37,681 nt of DNA from Gaiellasilicea sp038324115 (GTDB taxonomy: Bacteria; Actinomycetota; Thermoleophilia; Gaiellales; Gaiellaceae): the NCBI GenBank assembly GCA_038324115.1, contig JBBQHQ010000007.1, forward strand, positions 1 to 37,681, in the 5' to 3' direction. This document shows positions 24,082 through 31,521 of the stretch, piece by piece. Position 1 is the first letter of the stretch; every line of letters starts with the position of its first letter. The notes under the pieces are model-generated. The model was not told the DNA's origin. It did no database searches and saw only the letters and a list, made by a program, of their open reading frames with translations. A program made the translations under genes and the position numbers.

Positions 24082-24659
24082 CGATGCAGCGCGTCCCGGT
24101 CGAGCGGCGAGCCGTCCAGCACCACGTCCGCGTGATCCACGGCGGCACGGGGAAGCCCCTGGAGCGTTTCGTCGCCGAGCTCGTCCCGCCGGTCTGGCCG
24201 GGGTGGAGCCTGCGCAAGGTCGGCGCCGACGTCGTCCTCTCGACCCTCGACCGTCACCTCCCGAACCGGCCGGCGACGACCGCGCTCGAGATCCGCGTCG
24301 ACGACCCGGTGGTCGCGGCGCGGTTCCCCGAGGCGCGCCCCGGCGTGCGGGGGGTCGGAGCGCTCTCGCTCACCCCGGCCGACGCCGAGGTCGAGCTCGT
24401 CCTCGCCCCCGGGCCTGCGGGGCTGGAGATCGACCTCGTCCGGAAGAGCGGCGGACCCGCCACGGGCCGGACCGTCGAGGCGCGCACGAACGGCGACACC
24501 GTCGCGCTCGCCGAGAGCGGCTCGGTTCCCGGTCGCTACGCCGGCTCCTCGGCGTGGCTGCCGCAGTCCTACAGCATCTACGACGGCGCCAACCTCAGAG
24601 GCTCCGTCGCCATCGACTACCGCCGGGCCGTCACGCGCGTCCGGTTCCTCGTCCCATAG
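24078..24659 (+). CDS. Unknown beta-rich protein between terminator and sheath genes
   Basis: A 193-residue protein with no family I can name confidently. The N-terminal stretch VRVIHGGTGKPLERFVAEL resembles a carboxypeptidase-regulatory or Ig-like strand pair, and the rest alternates short strands and loops (ADAEVELVLAPGPAG, RTVEARTNGDTVAL, VAIDYRRAVTRVRFLVP), implying two beta-sandwich units. No signal peptide, Cys or catalytic motif stands out. ATG 24078 overlaps the preceding TGA, so it is made with the terminator. Position suggests a structural accessory such as a cap, collar or sheath-stabilising protein. An effector is less likely but possible. Confidence 0.7.
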   Translation: MTMQRVPVERRAVQHHVRVIHGGTGKPLERFVAELVPPVWPGWSLRKVGADVVLSTLDRHLPNRPATTALEIRVDDPVVAARFPEARPGVRGVGALSLTPADAEVELVLAPGPAGLEIDLVRKSGGPATGRTVEARTNGDTVALAESGSVPGRYAGSSAWLPQSYSIYDGANLRGSVAIDYRRAVTRVRFLVP

Positions 24660-24687
24660 CGCCGGACGCGCGAGAAGGGAGCACGAC

Positions 24688-27327
24688 ATGCCGAACTACA
24701 TGTCACCAGGGGTCTACATCGAAGAGGTCTCGAAGGGCCCGAAGCCGATCGCGGGCGCTCCGACGAACGTGGCTGCGATGATCGGGCGCGCCGACCGTGG
24801 GCCGGTGCTCGAGCCGAAGAGGCTGACGAGCTGGAACGACTACCTCGCGCTCTTCGGTGGCTACTCGGACGACAGCTACACGCCCGAGAGCGTCTTCGGC
24901 TTCTTCCAGAACGGCGGCACCGCGCTCTGGATGGTCCGCGCCGACAACGCGGGCCAGGCCGCGTGGCAGGTCTTCGATGCCTCGACGGCCACGGGACGGC
25001 CGTCGTTCGCGATCCACGCGGCCTCGCCGGGCGCCTGGGGCGCCGATCTCTCGGTGCGGGTCTGGCGCGAGACGGCCGGGGGCCGCGGCGAGCTCGCGAT
25101 CGCCCAGGTGACCGGACCCGGTGCGACCGTCGACCTCACCGGTGGGGGCACGAACATCGCGGTGGCCGTTTCCACGACGGTCGGCTTCCGGCCGGGGATG
25201 ACGGTGCTCTTCGCCGATGCGAGCACGGCCGGCGCCGGGATCCGGGCCACAATCGACTCGGTGGGAACGAGTGAGCTGCGCGTCTCCACCAGCGGCTCGA
25301 CGGCCAACTCGGTCACGGTCGCGCAAGACGCGCGCGTCTTCGCGCGCGCAAACAGCGGCGACGCGGCGGCGACGCTCGCGGTCGGCTCCGGCTTCCTCGC
25401 CGATGACCTGCTGCGGGCGCGGACGACACGGGGGACGATCGCCCACGCCGTCGTCGACACGGCGCAGAACGTCGGTGCCGGGGTCGCGCTCGCGCTGGCG
25501 ACGCCGTTCGATGCCGACGTCCCGGGCTATGCGCTGACCGAGCGGGTCTACGAGGTCCCGGCGACGCGGACGTCCAGCAACGCGATCACCCGCGTCGGCG
25601 CGGGGAGCGGAGCCACCGACCTGACCTTCCCCGGGACGGCGCCGAGCTCGGCGGACGTCATCGGCGTGGTCTCCGAAGGTGGAGTCGCAGGGATCTGGGA
25701 CGGGGGGACGAGCCAGTTCTCGTTCGGGACCGCGATCGCGGCGGGCCCGGTCACGGTCAGCCTCAGGGCGTCCCTGACGGCGTACTCCGAGGCGCTCTCG
25801 CCGCCGCTCGAGCTGCCGACCGGCGCCGCCGCGTCCGACCTCGAGGCGGCGCTCGCGCGCTTCGAGTTCGTTCCCACGGGCGGCGTCCTCCGGCTCGCAC
25901 CGGCGTCGGGCACGACCGGCGGCAACCAGGACGTGACGCGGACGGCGTCGGGCTGGACGATCCCGGCGACCGCGCGCGGCCAGTATGCGTCGGCGACGTC
26001 CGTCCCGGCGGCCACGATCCCGCTCGTCGCGAGCGGCCCGGTGCGCCCGAGGGAGGGCGATTGGATCGAGTTCAGCGGCTCCAACAGGGCGCGGGTCAGC
26101 CAGGTGCAGACCCCGGCCGGGATCCCGCAGAACACCTATCGGATCGTCTTCGCGGCCAACCCAGGCGGCGTCGGCGGGACGTCGTGGCAGATCCGGGCCT
26201 GGCAGCCGACCGTGATCGAGACCGTCCGGTTCGCGATCGAGGCGTCGTACCGGGCGCCGGGCGGGGAGGTGCAGACCGAGCTCTTCGGCGGCCTCTCGCT
26301 CAATCCCGACCACCCGAGCTACTACGGGCGCGACGAGATCGTGAACGACGTCTCGCGCTTGATCCAGGTCGAGCCGAGGACGGCGACGACTGCGCTGACG
26401 ACGAGCGCGGCGTACCCGGCCCGGCTGCTCCAGACCGGGACCGGCAGCCGCGGCGACCTCGACCCGGAGCGCTTCCGGCTCGGGCTCGAGCAGCTGGAGA
26501 AGCAGCAGGAGCCCGCGATGGTCGCCTGTCCCGACGCCCTCCAACTCGACGACGATCTCGACCGGGCCGCCGTCCTGAACGGGCTCGTGGCGCACTGCGA
26601 GGCGTTCAAGCGCTTCGCCGTCGTCGACCTGCCGCCGTTCGCGGACGACGAGGACCCGGAGCTGCTCGACTGGCGGCTGAATACGATCGCGAGCACCTAC
26701 GCGGCGACCTACGCCCCCTGGGTGCGGATGATCAACCCCCGCCGCCAGGCGCTTGCGCGGACGGTCGACATCCCGCCGAGCGGCTTCGTGATGGGCGTGT
26801 TCGCCCGCACGGACGTGGAGCGCGGCGTCTGGAAGGCGCCGGCCAACGAGCAGGTGAAGGGGATCGTGGGCCTCCGGAACGACTTCACCCAGCGACGGCA
26901 GGATCTGCTCAACCCGGGCGGCGTCAACCTGCTGCGGGCGTTCCGCGGCCGGGGGATCCGGGTCTGGGGCGCGCGGAACGCAACGGACGACACCCAGTGG
27001 CGCTACGTCAACGTGCGCCGGCTCTTCCTCTTCCTCGAGAACTCGATCGAGCGCTCGACCCAGTGGGTCGTCTTCGAGCCGAACAACGAGACGACCTGGC
27101 TCCGCGTCCGGGTCTCCGTCGAGAACTTCCTCAACGGGATCTGGCGGCAGGGCGGCCTGCTCGGCACGTCGCCCGAGCAGGCGTACCGGGTGCGCGTCGG
27201 GCTGGGCCAGACCATGACCGAGACGGACATCGACCTCGGCTACCTGATCATCGAGATCGGGGTCGTGGCGTCCAAGCCGGCCGAGTTCGTCGTCTTCCAG
27301 ATCAGCCACAAGCGGCTCACCGAGTAA
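24688..27327 (+). CDS. Contractile sheath protein, unusually long
   Basis: An 879-residue tail sheath protein. The N-terminus (1-130) has the standard SPGVYIEEVSKGPKPI, the segment AMIGRADRGPV, and FFQNGGTALWMVRA. The C-terminal core (about 508-879) includes NPDHPSYYGRDEIVND, PPSGFVMGVFARTDVERGVW, VNVRRLFLFLENSIE and STQWVVFEPN, all classic sheath signatures. Between them sit about 380 residues of Thr/Ser/Ala/Gly-rich beta sequence, likely one or more domains decorating the particle surface. From memory PVC, Afp and Streptomyces sheaths are about 350-550 residues, so this is large. In the cell the sheath polymerises around the tube and contracts to drive it forward. It is preceded by AGAAGGGA and followed 12 bases later by the tube gene. 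Confidence 0.95.
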   Translation: MPNYMSPGVYIEEVSKGPKPIAGAPTNVAAMIGRADRGPVLEPKRLTSWNDYLALFGGYSDDSYTPESVFGFFQNGGTALWMVRADNAGQAAWQVFDASTATGRPSFAIHAASPGAWGADLSVRVWRETAGGRGELAIAQVTGPGATVDLTGGGTNIAVAVSTTVGFRPGMTVLFADASTAGAGIRATIDSVGTSELRVSTSGSTANSVTVAQDARVFARANSGDAAATLAVGSGFLADDLLRARTTRGTIAHAVVDTAQNVGAGVALALATPFDADVPGYALTERVYEVPATRTSSNAITRVGAGSGATDLTFPGTAPSSADVIGVVSEGGVAGIWDGGTSQFSFGTAIAAGPVTVSLRASLTAYSEALSPPLELPTGAAASDLEAALARFEFVPTGGVLRLAPASGTTGGNQDVTRTASGWTIPATARGQYASATSVPAATIPLVASGPVRPREGDWIEFSGSNRARVSQVQTPAGIPQNTYRIVFAANPGGVGGTSWQIRAWQPTVIETVRFAIEASYRAPGGEVQTELFGGLSLNPDHPSYYGRDEIVNDVSRLIQVEPRTATTALTTSAAYPARLLQTGTGSRGDLDPERFRLGLEQLEKQQEPAMVACPDALQLDDDLDRAAVLNGLVAHCEAFKRFAVVDLPPFADDEDPELLDWRLNTIASTYAATYAPWVRMINPRRQALARTVDIPPSGFVMGVFARTDVERGVWKAPANEQVKGIVGLRNDFTQRRQDLLNPGGVNLLRAFRGRGIRVWGARNATDDTQWRYVNVRRLFLFLENSIERSTQWVVFEPNNETTWLRVRVSVENFLNGIWRQGGLLGTSPEQAYRVRVGLGQTMTETDIDLGYLIIEIGVVASKPAEFVVFQISHKRLTE

Positions 27328-27339
27328 GGAGGAGCACCG

Positions 27340-27783
27340 ATGTCCGAGCCGATCTATCCGTTGCCCGCTCTCCACTTCCAGGTGAGCTGGGGCGACTCCA
27401 ACAACACCGTCAACTTCTCCGAGGTCAGCGGCCTGACGCTCGAGAGCGAACCGATCGAGTACCGGGGCGGCGCCGACATCACCCTGACCGTGAGCAAGAT
27501 CCCCGGGCTCCGGAAGTACGGCAACGTCACCCTGAAGCGGGGGATCGTCGCGAAGGAGAACGGCTTCTGGGAGTGGTGGAACACGATCCAGTCCGGGACC
27601 GTGCAGCGGCGGACCGTGACCATCAGCCTCCTGAACGAGGAGCACAAGCCGGTGATGAGCTGGGAGATCCAGCAGGCCTGGCCGGTGAAGGTCGAGGGGC
27701 CCAGCCTGAACGCGACCGGGAACGAGATCGCGGTCGAGACGCTCGAGTTCGCCCACGAGGGCCTGACCGTGAGCGCCCAGTAG
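27340..27783 (+). CDS. Inner tube protein 1 (gp19/Hcp-like)
   Basis: A 147-residue T4-gp19-like tube protein. Visible family features are FQVSWGDSNNTVNFSEVSGL, the segment IEYRGGADITL, LKRGIVAKENGFWEW, and the C-terminal VAVETLEFAHEGL-type strand (here IAVETLEFAHEGL). Hexamers stack to form the rigid tube inside the sheath. It has a very strong ribosome site (AAGGAGGAG, ending six bases before the ATG), fitting its expected high copy number. It is followed by a shorter-spaced second tube gene. Confidence 0.94.
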   Translation: MSEPIYPLPALHFQVSWGDSNNTVNFSEVSGLTLESEPIEYRGGADITLTVSKIPGLRKYGNVTLKRGIVAKENGFWEWWNTIQSGTVQRRTVTISLLNEEHKPVMSWEIQQAWPVKVEGPSLNATGNEIAVETLEFAHEGLTVSAQ

Positions 27784-27786
27784 GCC

Positions 27787-28233
27787 GTGACGCGCACCGC
27801 CGACCCGTTCCTGAACGTCCACTTCCGGCTCTCGGTCGGGGAGGACGCGCTCGTCGACTGCAGCGAGTGCACGGGGCTCTCCCGCGAGGTGACGACCGAG
27901 GACTACCACGAGGGGGGCGAGAACGGGTTCGTGCACAAGCTCCCGACCGTCGGCGCCGTGCCGAACCTCGTCCTCAAGCGGGGGATCACCGTCAGCTCAG
28001 ACCTCTGGGACTGGTTCGCCCAGTACCAGGACGAGGGGAAGGTCGAGCCCCGCGACGGCCAGGTCGAGCTCCTGACGATCCAGGACGACGCCCAGAAGGC
28101 GGTTCGGGTCTGGAGCTTCACCGGGGGCTATCCGGTCAAGTGGACGGGGCCCGAGCTGAACTCGCTCAGCGCCGGTGTCGCCTTCGAGACGCTCGAGCTC
28201 GTCCACCGCGGCCTCCGGCTCGTCGAGCAGTGA
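27787..28233 (+). CDS. Inner tube protein 2 (tube initiator/baseplate-proximal type)
   Basis: A 148-residue paralogue of the preceding tube protein. Shared features are FRLSVGEDALVDCSECTGL, LVLKRGITVSSDLWDWF and FETLELVHRGL. The N-terminal loop carries CSEC (two Cys) absent from the first tube protein. In PVC/Afp-like systems extra tube proteins (Pvc5/Afp5-like) sit between baseplate hub and main tube, so I expect that role. GTG 27787 lies three bases after the previous stop, with no independent SD, suggesting coupled and lower translation. Confidence 0.9.
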   Translation: MTRTADPFLNVHFRLSVGEDALVDCSECTGLSREVTTEDYHEGGENGFVHKLPTVGAVPNLVLKRGITVSSDLWDWFAQYQDEGKVEPRDGQVELLTIQDDAQKAVRVWSFTGGYPVKWTGPELNSLSAGVAFETLELVHRGLRLVEQ

Positions 28234-28251
28234 GGAAGGGGGAGGCAGACC

Positions 28252-28422
28252 ATGCCCGTGACGATCCGCGAGGTCACGACCGAGGTCGTGCTCGAGCCCG
28301 ACGCGTCGGCGCCCGCCGCCGCGGCCGGCACCGCTCCCGACGAGGAGGCGCTCGTCGAGCGGGTCGCGCGCGCAGCGACCGAGCGGGTGCTCGAGCACCT
28401 GCGGCGGGCGTGGGAGGACTGA
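28252..28422 (+). CDS. Small DUF5908-like protein of the injection system
   Basis: A 56-residue acidic/Ala-rich peptide: MPVTIREVTTEVVLEP at the start, a flexible Ala/Pro middle, then a C-terminal helix with RAATERVLEHLRRAW. Small proteins beginning MPxxIxELxxxxxV are seen between tube and LysM genes in many extracellular contractile systems (DUF5908, from memory). Function is not established. ATG 28252 has a good purine-rich site (GGAAGGGGGAGG), and the TGA overlaps the next ATG by one base. Confidence 0.75.
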   Translation: MPVTIREVTTEVVLEPDASAPAAAAGTAPDEEALVERVARAATERVLEHLRRAWED

Positions 28423-29105
28423 TGTCCACGACCGCGACCGAGACGGCGCCCCCGAAGCTGCGCATCGACATCTTCAGCGACCAGAAGTTCCAGCAGGCGG
28501 ACGGGTCCTTCAGCGTCCTCTTCAACCCCTCCGAGTACACGCTCACGCGCTCGAATCTCTGGAACCAGACCCAGGCGCAAGGGAACAGCCGGCCGACGAG
28601 CTCGTTCCGCGCGGGCAATCCCGACCAGCTGGCGCTTTCGCTCTTCTTCGACGGGACCGGCGCCGCCGGGAAGACGGGCTCGATCCGGCCCGACGTCGAC
28701 CGGGTGCTGGCCCTGCTCCGCTACGAGGGCGACGGGCACCGGCCGCGATTCGTCCGGCTCGTCTGGGGCGGCCAGGAGGGCGGCCTCTACTTCCAGTGCT
28801 ACCTCAAGTCCGCCGCGGTGGCGTTCACCCTCTTCGCGCGCTCCGGCGAGCCGATCCGGGCCAAGGTGCAGGCCACGTTCGAGGAGGTGCTCGATCCCGA
28901 CGACCGGCGGGCGATCGAGAACCGCACCTCCCCCGACCTGCGCCGGGTCTGGCACGTGCAGGAGGGCGAGTCCCTCGACCTGATCGCGCAGCGCGCCTAC
29001 GGCGACGTCCGCTACTGGCGCGAGCTCGCCCGGGCCAACGGGCTCGAGAACCCCCGCTCGCTCGTGCCGGGGACAGCGCTCTTGCTCCCGCGAAAGGCGC
29101 GCTAG
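28422..29105 (+). CDS. LysM-containing baseplate/tube-spike adaptor (Pvc7/gp53-like)
   Basis: A 227-residue protein. The N-terminal two thirds (about 12-165) fit the CIS adaptor fold (FSVLFNPSEYTLTRSN, LALSLFFDGTG, LYFQCYLKSAAVAFTLF). The C-terminus is a LysM-like module (VWHVQEGESLDLIAQRAYG, about 178-225, ending LVPGTALLLP). In PVC/Afp the equivalent (Pvc7/Afp7) links the tube to the spike and baseplate; the LysM fold there is structural rather than for cell-wall binding. The gene starts inside the previous stop and ends directly before the next ATG. Confidence 0.9.
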   Translation: MSTTATETAPPKLRIDIFSDQKFQQADGSFSVLFNPSEYTLTRSNLWNQTQAQGNSRPTSSFRAGNPDQLALSLFFDGTGAAGKTGSIRPDVDRVLALLRYEGDGHRPRFVRLVWGGQEGGLYFQCYLKSAAVAFTLFARSGEPIRAKVQATFEEVLDPDDRRAIENRTSPDLRRVWHVQEGESLDLIAQRAYGDVRYWRELARANGLENPRSLVPGTALLLPRKAR

Positions 29106-30827
29106 ATGCCGGCGCCGGACCTGCCGGAGTTCCTGATCAAGGTCGGCGGCACCGAGCTCGCTCCGCTCGTGCGCGACGACGTGATCCGGATCGACGTCCA
29201 CGAGGAGGTGGGGAAGCTCGCGCGCGCCTCGATCCTGCTCCGGAACTGGAGCGACGACACGCAGGCCGTGACCCACTCGGAGGACGGGCCGTTCGTCGCC
29301 GGCGCGGAGGTCGAGGTCCAGCTCGGCTACAACGGCGAGCTCGAGACCGTCTTCGCCGGGGTCGTGGTCGAGCTCGCCGGCGCGTTCAACGACCGGCGCC
29401 AACCGGTGCTCGAGGTCGGCTGCCGCTGCAAGGGCGTGTTGCTCGCCGGCGCGCGGCGGAGCCGGGTCGCGGAGGACGCGGCCGACGGCGACGTCGTCGG
29501 AACGATCGCCGCCGACGCGGGTCTGCAGGCGGATGCCGAGGCCGGGGCGCAGCAGCCGTTCGTCGTCCAGGGCGCGACGACCGACTGGGAGTACCTGCGC
29601 GGCCGCGCCGAGACGCTCGGGATGGCGCTCTACGTGCGGGGCGACTCGCTCGTCTTCAAGACGCCGGCCTCTTCGGCGGCGGCTGTCCGGACGGTTCAGT
29701 GGACGGAAGACGTCCTCGAGCTCTCCCTCAGGCGGGATCTCGCCGGGCAGCCGGAGAGCGCGACCGCGACCGGGTGGGACCCGGCCGCGCTCGAGTCGGC
29801 GGACGCCGAGGCTGCGCCTGGCGACGCGGGGGTCGCCACCGGGGCCCGCCCCGCGCTCGACGCCGACCTCGGGCAAGCGGGCTGGGCGGGGCTCGCCGAG
29901 CGGATCCCCGCCTCGGGCACGGTCGCGCCCGACGAGCTCGGGCTGGTTGCGCAGGGCCGCATGCGTGCGGCCGCCCTCGCGCACGGCTCGGGGACCGGCC
30001 GGCTGCTCGGAGATCCCACGCTCCGGATCGACTCCGTGCTGGCCGTCGACCGGGTCGGAGACGCCCTCGGGGGCGAGTACTACATCGGCGCCGCCCGCCA
30101 CGTCTACGACGCGGCCGGCTACACGACCGAGCTCCAGCTGGGGATCCCACCGGCCCTCCGGCCGACGCCACCACCGCGGCCGCCCGGGCTCGCGGTCGGC
30201 GTCGTCGACGACATCGACGACCCGGACGCGTGGGGCCGTGTCCGGGTGCGCTTCCCGTGGCTCGATCCCGACGTCGACAGCGTCTGGGCCAGGCTGGCGC
30301 TGCCCGCCGCCGGCCCGGACCGCGGCTTCTTCTTCATTCCCGAGGTCGGCGACGAGGTCGTGGTCGGGTTCCTCGGGGGCGACCTCCGCTACCCCGTCGT
30401 GCTCGGCTCGCTCTGGAACGGCTCGCACGCGCCCCCCGAGTCGCTGGACGCGGCCAAGAACGACGTGAGGGCGCTCGTCTCGCGCTCGGGCCACAAGCTG
30501 ACCTTCGACGACGGCGACAGTGCCCCGCTCGTCAGGGTGGAGACGGCGGCCGGCCAGACGCTGATCCTCGACGACACGAGCGGCTCCGAGAAGATCGAGC
30601 TCACGGACGCAGGTGGGAACACGCTGACGATGAGCTCGGCGGGGATCGCGCTCGAGGCGGCGAGCGGCGACCTCACCCTGAAAGCGGCGAGCGGCAAGGT
30701 CGCGATCGAGGGCCTCGAGTTCGAGGCGAAGGCGTCGGCGGGCGCGAAGATCGAGTCCTCCGCCACCCTCGACCTGAAGGCGTCCGCGACCCTGGGCCTG
30801 AACGGGGCCCTCGTGAACATCAACTGA
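29106..30827 (+). CDS. VgrG-like spike protein (Pvc8/Afp8 type)
   Basis: A 573-residue central spike. Residues 1-350 correspond to the phage gpD/gp27-like hub (TDWEYLRGRAETLGMALYV is visible). About 358-450 is the gp5 OB fold (GVVDDIDDPDAWGRVRVRFP, FFFIPEVGDEVVVGFLGGD, YPVVLGSLWNG). The C-terminus (about 500-573) is a beta-helix with repeating small/charged residues (SGDLTLKAASGKVAIEG). It forms a trimer that carries the PAAR tip. No extra C-terminal effector domain is present, so toxins, if any, are delivered in the tube or by other parts. Its TGA overlaps the PAAR start. Confidence 0.93.
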   Translation: MPAPDLPEFLIKVGGTELAPLVRDDVIRIDVHEEVGKLARASILLRNWSDDTQAVTHSEDGPFVAGAEVEVQLGYNGELETVFAGVVVELAGAFNDRRQPVLEVGCRCKGVLLAGARRSRVAEDAADGDVVGTIAADAGLQADAEAGAQQPFVVQGATTDWEYLRGRAETLGMALYVRGDSLVFKTPASSAAAVRTVQWTEDVLELSLRRDLAGQPESATATGWDPAALESADAEAAPGDAGVATGARPALDADLGQAGWAGLAERIPASGTVAPDELGLVAQGRMRAAALAHGSGTGRLLGDPTLRIDSVLAVDRVGDALGGEYYIGAARHVYDAAGYTTELQLGIPPALRPTPPPRPPGLAVGVVDDIDDPDAWGRVRVRFPWLDPDVDSVWARLALPAAGPDRGFFFIPEVGDEVVVGFLGGDLRYPVVLGSLWNGSHAPPESLDAAKNDVRALVSRSGHKLTFDDGDSAPLVRVETAAGQTLILDDTSGSEKIELTDAGGNTLTMSSAGIALEAASGDLTLKAASGKVAIEGLEFEAKASAGAKIESSATLDLKASATLGLNGALVNIN

Positions 30828-31105
30828 TGGCGATGGCGGCCCGCGTCGGCGACACGACCGCCCACGGCGGGACCGTCACGGGCCCCGGCGTCGCGACCGT
30901 GCTGATCGGCAGCATGCCCGCCGCGGTCGTGGGCGACATGCACGCGTGCGTGATCCCGCCGAACACCGGCCATCTGCCGGTGTCCGCCTTCCCCTCGGGG
31001 AGCGCGACGGTGATGATCTCCGGCCGGCCGGCGCTTCGAAGCGGGGACTCCGCGATCTGCGGCGCGTCGATCGCCGTCGGCTCCCCGACGGTGATGATCG
31101 GATGA
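30827..31105 (+). CDS. PAAR tip protein
   Basis: A 92-residue PAAR-domain protein that caps the spike. The repeating pattern is clear: VGDTTAHGGTVTGPG, VLIGSMPAAVVGD, the metal-site His/Cys in MHACVIPPNTGH, VMISGRPALRSGD, CGASIAVGSPTVMIG. It is a stand-alone tip without a fused toxin. Start ATG overlaps the spike stop, and its end overlaps the gp25 start by four bases. Confidence 0.95.
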   Translation: MAMAARVGDTTAHGGTVTGPGVATVLIGSMPAAVVGDMHACVIPPNTGHLPVSAFPSGSATVMISGRPALRSGDSAICGASIAVGSPTVMIG

Positions 31106-31521
31106 GCGAGCTTGCTCCGCAGCCGCTGGAGCATCTCGGCCGGGGGTGGGGCTTTCCCGTCCGCTGGTCCGCCGCAGGATCGGTCGGCCTCGTCGAGGCG
31201 GAGGACGACGTGCGGGAGGCGATCCTGCTCCTGCTCCGGACGGCCCCGGACGAGCGGGTGATGCGGCCCGGCTACGGCGCCGGGGTCGACCGGTACGTCT
31301 TCGCGGCCCGCTCTCCCGAGACGCAGCTGCGGCTCCAGGAGGACGTCCGAATCGCGCTGATCCGGCACGAGCCGAGGATCCGGGTCGAGCGCATCTCCGC
31401 CGAGCTGCCGGAGGACGACGAGGCGCGGATCGACGTCGTCGTCGACTACCGCCTCGACGAGCACCGGCCGCGGCAGAGCCTCGTCTTCCCGTTCTACCTG
31501 CAGCAGCGGGAGAGCGGATGA
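31102..31521 (+). CDS. GPW/gp25 baseplate protein
   Basis: A 139-residue gp25-like protein. It includes the lead LGRGWGFPVRW, then EDDVREAILLLLRTAPDERVMRPGYG, in which the ERVMRPxYG motif is the family signature, and a C-terminal strand pair. In contractile particles gp25 starts sheath assembly at the baseplate. ATG 31102 overlaps the PAAR stop, and the gene overlaps the baseplate J gene by four bases (ATGA). Confidence 0.95.
   Translation: MSELAPQPLEHLGRGWGFPVRWSAAGSVGLVEAEDDVREAILLLLRTAPDERVMRPGYGAGVDRYVFAARSPETQLRLQEDVRIALIRHEPRIRVERISAELPEDDEARIDVVVDYRLDEHRPRQSLVFPFYLQQRESG

Noticed and set aside
24690..24702. A GTAGTTC match (minus strand) at the start of the sheath gene
   Set aside because: It lies inside codons for the conserved PNYM start, and the flanks do not match sites A-D, so it is probably chance.
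24703..27936. A 1077-codon open frame on the strand opposite the sheath and tube genes
   Set aside because: It is the mirror of high-GC codon bias in the sheath gene, has Arg/Asp/Gly-heavy low-complexity composition and no recognisable domain.
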